From positions 1 to 17,398 of the forward strand of contig CAZAOG010000054.1 in the NCBI GenBank assembly GCA_964486645.1: 17,398 nucleotides of DNA, in the 5' to 3' direction. The DNA is from GCA-002790365 sp964486645 (GTDB lineage: Bacteria > Bacteroidota > Ignavibacteria > Ignavibacteriales > Ignavibacteriaceae). A program made the translations under genes and the position numbers. The notes under the pieces are model-generated. The model searched no databases. It saw nothing but the letters and a program-made list of their open reading frames with translations, and was not told the origin of the DNA. Position 1 is the first letter of the stretch; each line of letters begins with the position of its first letter. This document shows, in pieces, positions 1-6,695 of the stretch.

Positions 1-2050
1 CGTTCCAGTAGCGTATTTGGCTTTTAAGTATTTCTTTGTACTCGGGTGTGTCTGTATATGGCGGTTGTAATTTCCCCTCACTGACTAATGAATCCCTGAC
101 AACGCGAAAATAATCACCGGGATCTAATAGTAATAATTTAAAGCCTTTATCAAATCTATATAATATATTGTACGAATCGAATGTTTTCCCTTCATTCAAA
201 TAAAATAAAAAATATTTATTTGATGAGTACAATAATAAGTATTCGTTTGTATTAAAACGGAGTTTAAAATAAGAATTTAAATCGGATTTAGGCAGAAGAA
301 CATAGCTGTTTAATTTTGTAAGAGGTAAATCCTTAAATTTATATTTACCTTCAGCGGGCAGTTGTCCTTTAATTTCATTAATATTTACAGATATAAGGAC
401 ATTTCTTTCATAGGAATTATTTATACCCAATAGAACCAATTCTCTTTTTCCGTCTTCATTAAAATCCTTTATTAAACCTACATGTAAATGACCGGCATGC
501 CACATTGTTGGTCCGATTCTCTTACCGGTTTTTAAATTTAAGAAATAGACAGCGGAAGGATACAACTCATTCTTTGCAATCATGGCAATTGCTTTTTGGT
601 TTAATATTGTAACTGTGTCGATAATTGTATTATCGAAGGTCGGTGCATGAACCATTTCATTTGTTTCAATTGTATCTTTGAAATCATATCCCCAGATTAT
701 CTTACCGGTTGAACTTAAACAAATAACTTCACCTAAATTATCATGGTTCGAATTAATATTATTATTGTTACTTATAATTACTTCATTAATACCGTCGCCA
801 TTAATATCTACAATTTTTTGAAATGATTTAAAATTATCAAGATAATAAGTAGTTTTATTAAATTGAATATTTCTTCTCCAGAGTTCCTTACCGTTTTTGT
901 TTTGAACATACATAATGTCATTTTTATTAAGCAATATTTCGGGGTTAGTATCAAAATCATACAGGTGGGTGTAAAAAACAATAATAATCAAAGCAAAAAA
1001 TAAAATGAAACTTATTTTATTTCTAACTACAAATTTAACAGACCTTACAATAGCCTTTTCTTTTTTTAGGGAAATAATGTTTCTACGGTTCATTAGATCT
1101 TTTATATCTTCTATACCGATAATTTCAATTTCTCGTTTTGGATATTTTTTCTGCAATTCAGATAATTTTCTTTTGGCAATTTGTTTCTCTCTATCGTTTA
1201 CTACAAAACATTTTACATCTGAATAAAAGACAATCTCCGTCTTCTTTTCAATAATTTCTTTAGAAACTCCGTTAACTTTCCCGTCTTTATCCAATCCGCC
1301 GGTTACAGCGGATTTACAATTGAAATCAAATATAAATTTTGAATGATAAAATCTGTGAAGCTCTTTTATAAATTCCAAAGTGATGGCTGTACCGAGTGAG
1401 TTGCCTACATATTCTCCGTATCTGTGGTCAAACTGAATTATTACACAGTGATGTTTTTTTGTTTTAAAATACTGCTTAACAAAATCCAGAGCAACTTGCC
1501 AAGAGACTTTAATCTGCTCTGTAATTGCCCTTTCAATTTCTTTGTTGGATGGAGTGATGAGAAACTTGGTTTCGCTTTTCTCTTCTTTTATGTTTATTGT
1601 AAATGTTTCAAGTAAACCGATGCTCCCAAAAGATTCGGATTCAAACTTTTCAAGTAAAGGAATAAATAAATCCCCTTGTTTTTCTATTTTACTTTCTTTC
1701 CCGTTTAAGACTGATTTTAAACATTCATACTTACCGTTTACATTTAAGTAAGCATAATTTAAATTGCGGAAAAATTTTGACAATAAATCTTCTTCTAAGA
1801 GAAATTTTATTTGGATTAAAATATTTACGGTTAAATTAATCGGAGTGCCGATCGACTCGTATAGATTGAGACAACGTATATAATCTTCTATAAATTCCGG
1901 CAGGTATGAATTTGCAAACTGCCGGTTTTGGGAGGTTAAAATTTCCTTGTAGAAATTATAAATATAAAATAATCTTTTACGGGGCGACGCCGTCAATGCC
2001 AATTGATTGGTAAGTTCTTTCCTTTTTTGTTCTATTAAAAGAATATTCAA
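1..2050 (-). CDS. Membrane-anchored Lon-like (S16) domain / FG-GAP propeller protein, copy 2, 3' end outside the window
   Basis: About 683 codons are open from a TTG at 2050 to the window edge; the C-terminus lies beyond position 1. It is a tandem paralogue of the gene just upstream, whose stop ends at 2060, leaving 9 bases between them. No ATG lies near the start, and MNILLIEQ matches MNVLLIEQ in the other copy, so I chose TTG. Residues about 145-300 align with the Lon peptidase domain: YGEYVGNSLG carries Ser218, followed by AVTGGLD and EIVFYSD. At the position of the catalytic Lys, 47 residues after the Ser, this copy has Glu265, with Lys264 beside it (order KE, not EK). A hydrophobic helix around residues 345-362 is followed by propeller-like motifs (NKNGKELW, SSTGKIIW, DINGDGINEVII, DFNEDGKRELVLLG). 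Proteolytic activity is therefore doubtful; it may be a pseudo-protease partner. No sequence-specific function is known to me. Confidence 0.85.
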   Translation of the reverse strand, partial: MNILLIEQKRKELTNQLALTASPRKRLFYIYNFYKEILTSQNRQFANSYLPEFIEDYIRCLNLYESIGTPINLTVNILIQIKFLLEEDLLSKFFRNLNYAYLNVNGKYECLKSVLNGKESKIEKQGDLFIPLLEKFESESFGSIGLLETFTINIKEEKSETKFLITPSNKEIERAITEQIKVSWQVALDFVKQYFKTKKHHCVIIQFDHRYGEYVGNSLGTAITLEFIKELHRFYHSKFIFDFNCKSAVTGGLDKDGKVNGVSKEIIEKKTEIVFYSDVKCFVVNDREKQIAKRKLSELQKKYPKREIEIIGIEDIKDLMNRRNIISLKKEKAIVRSVKFVVRNKISFILFFALIIIVFYTHLYDFDTNPEILLNKNDIMYVQNKNGKELWRRNIQFNKTTYYLDNFKSFQKIVDINGDGINEVIISNNNNINSNHDNLGEVICLSSTGKIIWGYDFKDTIETNEMVHAPTFDNTIIDTVTILNQKAIAMIAKNELYPSAVYFLNLKTGKRIGPTMWHAGHLHVGLIKDFNEDGKRELVLLGINNSYERNVLISVNINEIKGQLPAEGKYKFKDLPLTKLNSYVLLPKSDLNSYFKLRFNTNEYLLLYSSNKYFLFYLNEGKTFDSYNILYRFDKGFKLLLLDPGDYFRVVRDSLVSEGKLQPPYTDTPEYKEILKSQIRYWN

Positions 2051-2059
2051 AATAAAATA

Positions 2060-4150
2060 TTAATTATTGTTAAAATATTGTTTAGCGGTTACAAACTTTT
2101 TGCCGTTCCAGTAACGTATTTGTTTTTTTAGTATTTCTTTGTATTCGGGTGTGTCTGTGTAAGGCAAAGAGAGTTTGCCTTGTGCAATGAGGGAATCACG
2201 AGGCACTCTAAATTCATCGGCAATAATTACATCTTTTATTTTCAGATCATAGTCAAAAAAATAAGTTAATGTAATATCTTGTCGATGTGGAGCAATTCTT
2301 AGGTCTATACTTATAAAGTTTCCACTTAAACCCAATCCCTCTCTAAGTGGAGCCGGATATCTTAATTTATAATATGAAGTGTAATCTATTTTAGGTATAG
2401 ATAAATATTTTTTATAGTTGTACAATTTTTTACCAGGGTAAACATATTTATAAATTCCGGGTCCTCTACCGTACAAACTGTCTTTATTCATAGCAAATAA
2501 GATTGCCGTTTCCCATTCTTGATTTAAGCCCGCCATAATTAATTCTTTTTTTCCGTCATTATCGATGTCCAACAACATTCCTGCTGCCAATCCGCCGTTG
2601 TTCCAATATGTACCGGGTAATCTTTTACCGGTTAAGGCGTCTAATCTAAATATTGGTGACGGAAAGTATAACCAATGTTGAGCAAAAAGATAGAGTATTT
2701 TTCTACCATTTATATAATCCGTATCTATCATTTTAATACTGAATTTTCCTTTAAAACCTTCATAATTTGTATAGATCGAATCTTTGAAATCAAAATCCCA
2801 TAAAAGTTCGCCTGTGTTGTTGTAACAATTAATTCTTCCTAAAGTACTGGAATTAACAAGCTGGTCAATAATAATTACTTCATTAGTATTGTCATCGTTT
2901 ATGTCTATTATTCTCTCTACTTGTTTACCAAAATACGACATACTATTTGTCTTTTCTTGGAAAATTTGTTTACTCCATAACAATTTGCCACTTTTATTTT
3001 TTACTAAAACATTTACACCGGATGGTTCGAGTGAATAAGGATTATCATCAAAATCCTTTATGTACATATAACCAAACGCCGAAAAAAATAATAAAATCAA
3101 GAACAAATAAGCCCAATTTTTTTTTGCATATATGGCGGTTCTAACTATAAGCTTTTGTTTGTGTACTTCAAGTATGCTTCTTCTGTCCAGAAGATCAAGA
3201 AAATCTTCAACGCCGATTATTTTTAGTTTTCTGTTCGGATATTCTTTCCTTAATACTTCCAAATGGTTTTGCGCTGTAGTTTTTTCTTTCTCGTTTACCA
3301 CAAAAGTATCCGCATCCGAATAAAAGACTATTTCAGTCTTTTTAATAATATTTTTTTCTGAGACAGGAGAAATATTCAATTCATTATCCAATGCGCCGGT
3401 TATTGCTATTTTACCGTTATATCTTATTTGGATTTTAGAATTATAAAATCTATGAAGCTCCGCCATAAAAGCCAATGTTAACGCGGCTCCCAAAGAGTCG
3501 CCTACATATTCTCCGTAATGATGATCAAATTGAACAAACACCAGGTGATTCGGTCTTATTTCCGGGATGTATTTTTTTACCAGTTTCGCCGCTGCTGACC
3601 AGGAGATTTCTATCTGTCCTCCTATTTTCTTTTCAATCTCCTTGCCTGAAGGTACAATGTGGAATTTTGTTTTATTCTTATCTTCATTAATTTTTACTGA
3701 GAATGTTTCAAGTAAACCGAATGTGTAATCATCGTTGTTAATTGTTCCTTCAATCAAAGGGAAATAAAGTTCATCTTTTTTAGCCCCGGCAATAATGCCG
3801 CCGTTCAAAACAATTTGAAGCTGTTCGTATCTTATTTCTAATTTTTTCTTTTCTTCGGTTAATTGATAAGAGAACTGATTTAACGAAACTTCCTTTAACA
3901 ACAGATTGATTTGAGAAAAAATGTTTTCCGTAAATGACGGATTTATGCCTATCGGTTCGTAATGATGCAGACATTTTAGATATTCTTCTATAAACTCGGG
4001 TAAGTATGATTTTTTTATTTGTTGGTTTTGAGAGCTGAAAATTTTATCGTAGTACCTGTAAAGATACAGCAATCTTTTTCGCGGAGATGCCGTTAAAGTA
4101 TAAAATTTTATAAGTTCGACTTTTTCTTGTTCGATTAAAAGAACATTCAA
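2060..4150 (-). CDS. Membrane-anchored Lon-like (S16) protease domain / FG-GAP propeller protein, copy 1
   Basis: This protein has about 696 residues. The frame is open from a TTG at 4171, but I prefer the TTG at 4150 because the paralogue's similarity begins there. Counting from 4171: residues 1-140 are a conserved region of unknown family. Residues about 150-330 resemble the Lon peptidase domain: GGQIEISWSAAAKLVKKY and VFVQFDHHYGEYVGDSLG match the segment before and around the Lon GPSAG motif (Ser226). IAITGALD follows, then SEKNI with Lys273 at the dyad position, then EIVFYSD and KIIGVEDFLDLL. There is no AAA+ module. Residues about 353-371 form one transmembrane helix with Lys/Arg before it and Asp after it, which predicts N-in, C-out. 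The outer part has NKSGKLLW, NNTGELLW, DINDDNTNEVII and DIDNDGKKELIMAG, typical of PQQ-like and FG-GAP/VCBS propeller blades. A sensor controlling a cytoplasmic protease is an inference. Confidence 0.87.
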   Translation of the reverse strand: MNVLLIEQEKVELIKFYTLTASPRKRLLYLYRYYDKIFSSQNQQIKKSYLPEFIEEYLKCLHHYEPIGINPSFTENIFSQINLLLKEVSLNQFSYQLTEEKKKLEIRYEQLQIVLNGGIIAGAKKDELYFPLIEGTINNDDYTFGLLETFSVKINEDKNKTKFHIVPSGKEIEKKIGGQIEISWSAAAKLVKKYIPEIRPNHLVFVQFDHHYGEYVGDSLGAALTLAFMAELHRFYNSKIQIRYNGKIAITGALDNELNISPVSEKNIIKKTEIVFYSDADTFVVNEKEKTTAQNHLEVLRKEYPNRKLKIIGVEDFLDLLDRRSILEVHKQKLIVRTAIYAKKNWAYLFLILLFFSAFGYMYIKDFDDNPYSLEPSGVNVLVKNKSGKLLWSKQIFQEKTNSMSYFGKQVERIIDINDDNTNEVIIIDQLVNSSTLGRINCYNNTGELLWDFDFKDSIYTNYEGFKGKFSIKMIDTDYINGRKILYLFAQHWLYFPSPIFRLDALTGKRLPGTYWNNGGLAAGMLLDIDNDGKKELIMAGLNQEWETAILFAMNKDSLYGRGPGIYKYVYPGKKLYNYKKYLSIPKIDYTSYYKLRYPAPLREGLGLSGNFISIDLRIAPHRQDITLTYFFDYDLKIKDVIIADEFRVPRDSLIAQGKLSLPYTDTPEYKEILKKQIRYWNGKKFVTAKQYFNNN

Positions 4151-4171
4151 ATAGTTTACCCGCCCAAACAA

Positions 4172-4358
4172 TTATTTGAAAAACTTTAATTCCAATCTTT
4201 TAATTTTAATAAAATTTATTTGAAAATAAAAATAGATTTATAAATAATTTGTATAAAAGAAACGGTTGAAGTAAGAATGAAATGAAGTTTCCATCTGCGT
4301 CTTATTGATAAGAAGAATACTTTTGCATACATTTAGAATACCAATGAAGGAGTATGAA
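4172..4358. other. AT-rich divergent intergenic region
   Basis: This spacer separates the minus-strand Lon-like pair from the plus-strand toxin-antitoxin pair, so promoters for both must lie here or nearby. On the plus strand TTTG at 4219-4222 and ATAATTTG at 4244-4251 loosely resemble the Bacteroidota -33/-7 pattern, but the -7 box is not an exact TAnnTTTG. I see no confident promoter and no RNA gene. The only clear structure is the inverted repeat at 4300-4313. Confidence 0.4.
4300..4313. promoter_or_regulatory. Candidate toxin-antitoxin operator (inverted repeat)
   Basis: TCTTAT and ATAAGA are perfect inverted arms separated by TG, centred about 50 bases before the antitoxin ATG. Ribbon-helix-helix antitoxins normally bind short palindromes upstream of their own operon and repress it, so this is a plausible operator. 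That role is inferred from position only. Confidence 0.35.
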
Positions 4359-4601
4359 ATGTCAAAAACCGTAACTTTAAGAATGGACGAAGAAGTCTAT
4401 AACATATTAAAATTAGCCGCAAAGGGGGATAAAAGAACAATTTCTAATTTTATTGAGTACGCTGCACTTAAATATCTTTCGAGTAATTCGTATGTATCCG
4501 ATGACGAAATGGATGAGATTATTAATGACAAGGAATTAAAAGACGGGTTAAAAAAAGGTATGGATGATATTAAAGACGGGAAATTTGTAATTGTTGACTA
4601 A
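4359..4601 (+). CDS. Ribbon-helix-helix (CopG/RelB-like) antitoxin
   Basis: This 80-residue protein is the probable antitoxin of a type II pair. The N-terminal strand TVTLRMDEEVYNILKLAA and the following TISNFIEYAALKYL helix fit the ribbon-helix-helix DNA-binding fold (residues about 3-40). The acidic tail (SDDEMDEIINDKELKDGLKKG) is typical of the segment that wraps the toxin. The frame is open from 4305, but the ATG at 4359 has AAGGAG at 4347-4352, six bases upstream, and begins at the conserved strand, so it is the better start. The toxin start lies inside the last codons, indicating translational coupling. It probably represses its own operon through the upstream inverted repeat. The family assignment rests on sequence pattern; the exact subfamily is uncertain. 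Confidence 0.82.
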   Translation: MSKTVTLRMDEEVYNILKLAAKGDKRTISNFIEYAALKYLSSNSYVSDDEMDEIINDKELKDGLKKGMDDIKDGKFVIVD

Positions 4602-4866
4602 ATTTAAAATAGCGGAAACAGAAAATTTTAGAAAGCAAATTGATAATTTAAAATTAAAAAAACTATATTTTAAGATAGAATATTTAATTTACCCTCAGTT
4701 GAGAGCAAATCCTTTCTTCGGTCCGAATATAAGAAAACTAAAGGGTGCATATGAGGGATTTTACAGGTTTGGGATGGGCAATTATAGACTCTTCTACACA
4801 ATAAAAAAACAAAAAGTTATTGTTTTCATCTTGGAAATTACTCAGAGGAAAAATGCTTATAATTAA
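4591..4866 (+). CDS. RelE/ParE-family toxin
   Basis: This 91-residue basic protein is the toxin partner of the preceding antitoxin. The core KLKGAYEGFYRFGMGNYRLFYTI, followed by KVIVFILEITQRKNAY, is the characteristic RelE/ParE C-terminal sheet, with conserved arginines (Arg59, Arg66, Arg86) and a near-terminal Tyr90. Such toxins either cleave ribosome-bound mRNA (RelE) or inhibit gyrase (ParE); the sequence alone does not decide which. The start is TTG at 4591 or the adjacent TTG at 4594; both overlap the antitoxin gene by about 10 bases. Its last 14 bases overlap the start of pgeF, whose ribosome binding site lies wholly inside the toxin gene. All core elements are present, so the pair looks intact. 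Confidence 0.83.
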   Translation: MLTKFKIAETENFRKQIDNLKLKKLYFKIEYLIYPQLRANPFFGPNIRKLKGAYEGFYRFGMGNYRLFYTIKKQKVIVFILEITQRKNAYN

Positions 4867-5584
4867 ATCCTCTGCTTTCAAAAAGTATCCCGAAATATCA
4901 TTCGGCTTCAGTACAAAAATCGGTCTGCAAAGATCCGAACCCTATTACTTTAATATGTCACTCTCGGTAGGTGATGATAAAGAAAAGGTACTGGAAAACA
5001 GAGAAATATTTTTTAAAGTCTTGGGATTAAAATCCGGTAACGTTGCGCTGCAGAAACAGGTCCACGGAACAAATATAACCGTTGTTAAAAACGGCGGATA
5101 CTACGATGACAGCGACGCCTTAATTACAAAAGAAAAGGAAATAGCCTTGGCGGTTAGTTCCGCCGATTGTACGACAATATTTTTATTTGACAGGGTTAAC
5201 AAAGTAATTGCTGCGGTTCATTCCGGGTGGCGCGGAACGGCAGAACAAATATTAAAATTAACACTTCAAAAATTGGAAACAGAGTTCAAAACTTCTTACG
5301 AAGAAATTATTGCCTTCATAGGTCCCTCAATATCTCAAAAGAATTATGAAGTCGGCAGCGAGGTAGCTGAGCGGTTTGACGAAAGATATTTAATTCCTAA
5401 AGAAGATAAATTTTTATTGGACGTTTCCGCCGTTAATTACAATATATTGTTAAATTGCGGTGTTAAAAAAGAAAATATTGAAAAATCTCAATTATGCAGT
5501 TTTGAAGAGAAGAATATGCTTCACTCGTACAGAAGGGACGGAATAATTTCCGGCAGAGCTTTGGGCGTAATTGCTATGAGATAA
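4853..5584 (+). CDS. pgeF: Peptidoglycan editing factor / multicopper polyphenol oxidase family (YfiH, DUF152)
   Basis: This 243-residue protein is a full-length member of the PgeF/YfiH family, cytoplasmic proteins related to human LACC1. Family members have been linked to removing wrongly incorporated residues from peptidoglycan precursors and to purine nucleoside phosphorolysis. The metal-binding signature is complete: QVHG (His71), SADC (Cys106) and AVHSGWRGT (His123). The other conserved blocks IGPSISQKNYEVG and SYRRDGIISGR are also present. An in-frame ATG lies at 4820, but the one at 4853 has AGAGGAA at 4844-4850 and begins where family similarity starts. The gene overlaps the toxin by 14 bases, so it may be co-transcribed with the toxin-antitoxin pair. 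The next gene, folB, is about 200 bases away across a repeat patch. Confidence 0.92.
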   Translation: MLIIKSSAFKKYPEISFGFSTKIGLQRSEPYYFNMSLSVGDDKEKVLENREIFFKVLGLKSGNVALQKQVHGTNITVVKNGGYYDDSDALITKEKEIALAVSSADCTTIFLFDRVNKVIAAVHSGWRGTAEQILKLTLQKLETEFKTSYEEIIAFIGPSISQKNYEVGSEVAERFDERYLIPKEDKFLLDVSAVNYNILLNCGVKKENIEKSQLCSFEEKNMLHSYRRDGIISGRALGVIAMR

Positions 5585-5598
5585 TATAATGAGTATGT

Positions 5599-5665
5599 CC
5601 GGTAACTGTTATTCCGGACTTGAACCTGTCCGCCGTACTTCGTACTAAGGAAGGCGGGCCGGAAT
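5599..5665. repeat. Nested palindromic repeat 1
   Basis: GTCCGG and CCGGAC pair across an 11-base loop at the left end. A wider stem pairs ATTCCGG (5611-5617) with CCGGAAT (5659-5665). Inside that stem, CCGCC (5630-5634) pairs with GGCGG (5653-5657), and GTAC-TTC-GTAC (5635-5645) forms a small hairpin. It looks like one palindromic unit placed inside another. It could also slow transcription after pgeF, but it lacks a clear terminal U-run. Confidence 0.6.
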
Positions 5666-5694
5666 CTAATTATCTATTACATTTTAAATAAAGA

Positions 5695-5753
5695 TGCTGA
5701 AATAAACCTGTCTGCCGACAGGTAGACCTGTCTACCGTTAGGTAGATTCAGCA
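5695..5753. repeat. Nested palindromic repeat 2
   Basis: The outer arms TGCTGAA (5695-5701) and TTCAGCA (5747-5753) are perfect inverted repeats. Between them sit two perfect hairpins: ACCTGTC-TGCC-GACAGGT (5706-5723) and TCTACC-GTTA-GGTAGA (5731-5746). The two inner hairpins share the CTGTC/CTACC theme and look like variants of one unit. The design matches a dispersed REP-like element. The two nested repeats fill most of the pgeF-folB spacer; nothing else is visible there. Confidence 0.65.
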
Positions 5754-5791
5754 CGACATTATTGTTTTATTGATATTATAAAAAGGGAAAT

Positions 5792-6178
5792 ATGCAAAAC
5801 ATAATCAGGATAAAAAAAGCGGTGTTCTACGGTTATCACGGAGTCCGCTCGGAAGAACAGAGCGTCGGCAGCCAATACGAAGCGGATGTGGATATTTACA
5901 CGGATTTCACGGCAATATCTCAATCCGATGATCTTAAAGATACAATTGACTATCACAGAGTTTATAAATTTATGAATAAGCTTGCACTGGAAAGAAAATA
6001 TTATTTAATTGAATCCGTAGCGCTGATTATTGCGGATCAACTTCTGATAAATTTTCCCAGAATAACAAAAGTGTCTGTAAGGGTTAGAAAAGAGAATCCC
6101 CCTTTGGGAGGAGTGGTTGACAGCGTAGAAGTAGAAGTGGTAAAAACAAGAGAAGAATTGGAAGAAAAAAGTGAATAA
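5792..6178 (+). CDS. folB: Dihydroneopterin aldolase
   Basis: This 128-residue cytoplasmic enzyme converts 7,8-dihydroneopterin to 6-hydroxymethyl-7,8-dihydropterin and glycolaldehyde in folate synthesis. The family signature is clear: FYGYHGVRSEEQSVGSQY near the N-terminus with Glu22, DTIDYHRVY with Tyr54, LIESVA with Glu74, and VRKENPPLGG with Lys100, the usual catalytic lysine. Length is normal for FolB, which works as an octamer in characterised members. The ATG at 5792 follows AAAGGGA at 5782-5788. The 3' end overlaps folK by 8 bases, so the two consecutive folate steps are translationally coupled. The C-terminal tail (REELEEKSE) is charged and probably disordered. Confidence 0.95.
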   Translation: MQNIIRIKKAVFYGYHGVRSEEQSVGSQYEADVDIYTDFTAISQSDDLKDTIDYHRVYKFMNKLALERKYYLIESVALIIADQLLINFPRITKVSVRVRKENPPLGGVVDSVEVEVVKTREELEEKSE

Positions 6179-6692
6179 AAAAAATACAGTATATTTGGGA
6201 TTAGGTTCAAACAAAGGCGACAAGTTAAAAAACATTCGCACAGCACTTTCTCTGATTGAAGAAATTAACTCCACAAATATTGAGATCCTCTCATCAATTT
6301 ATTTAACCAGACCGTTTGGTTTTCTTGCACAGGATGACTTTTTAAACGCCGTTATTAAAATTTCCACTGATAAAAATATCGGACAATTATTTATTGAGCT
6401 GCAAAAAATCGAAAAAGAACTCGGCAGAAAAAAAACAGTAAAATGGGGACCGAGGATAATTGACATTGATATCCTGTTTTTTAACGATGAGTTATATTCC
6501 GACAATGGGATAAACGTTCCCCATAAAGGAATTGCAGAAAGGGATTTTGTGCTTGTCCCGCTTGCGGAAATTGAACCGGATTTGGTTCATCCTGCATTAA
6601 ATGTAAAAATTACGGATATTTGTAATGCAGTTTCAAAAAAACAAATTATATGTAAAATAGAAAATACGAAACTGATGAGTTTAATTGATTAA
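6171..6692 (+). CDS. folK: 2-amino-4-hydroxy-6-hydroxymethyldihydropteridine pyrophosphokinase (HPPK)
   Basis: This 173-residue enzyme transfers pyrophosphate from ATP to 6-hydroxymethyl-7,8-dihydropterin, the product of FolB. Motifs in order: VYLGLGSNKGDK, FGFLAQDDFLNAVIKI, LQKIEKELGR, then the HPPK signature KWGPRIIDIDIL with Asp98 and Asp100 (the Mg-binding pair), and VPHKGIAERDFVLVPLAEIEPDLVHP. The start is GTG at 6171, overlapping folB by 8 bases; similarity begins right after it and no ATG is better placed. The 3' end is only 3 bases from the kinase start. No dihydropteroate synthase gene lies in the window, so the rest of the pathway must be elsewhere. Confidence 0.95.
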   Translation: MNKKNTVYLGLGSNKGDKLKNIRTALSLIEEINSTNIEILSSIYLTRPFGFLAQDDFLNAVIKISTDKNIGQLFIELQKIEKELGRKKTVKWGPRIIDIDILFFNDELYSDNGINVPHKGIAERDFVLVPLAEIEPDLVHPALNVKITDICNAVSKKQIICKIENTKLMSLID

Positions 6693-6695
6693 TAT

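Noticed and set aside
2947..3690. Plus-strand open frames of 63-71 codons inside the Lon-like gene
   Set aside because: They lie fully inside a gene whose protein is supported by a paralogue, and they show no motifs of their own.
4305..4358. Longer antitoxin start with 18 extra residues
   Set aside because: The extra part lacks a ribosome binding site and overlaps the inverted repeat at 4300-4313, while the ATG at 4359 has a good AAGGAG.
5599..5753. Riboswitch upstream of folB
   Set aside because: The hairpins are simple nested perfect palindromes without the conserved core of a tetrahydrofolate or other known riboswitch, and they look like repeats.
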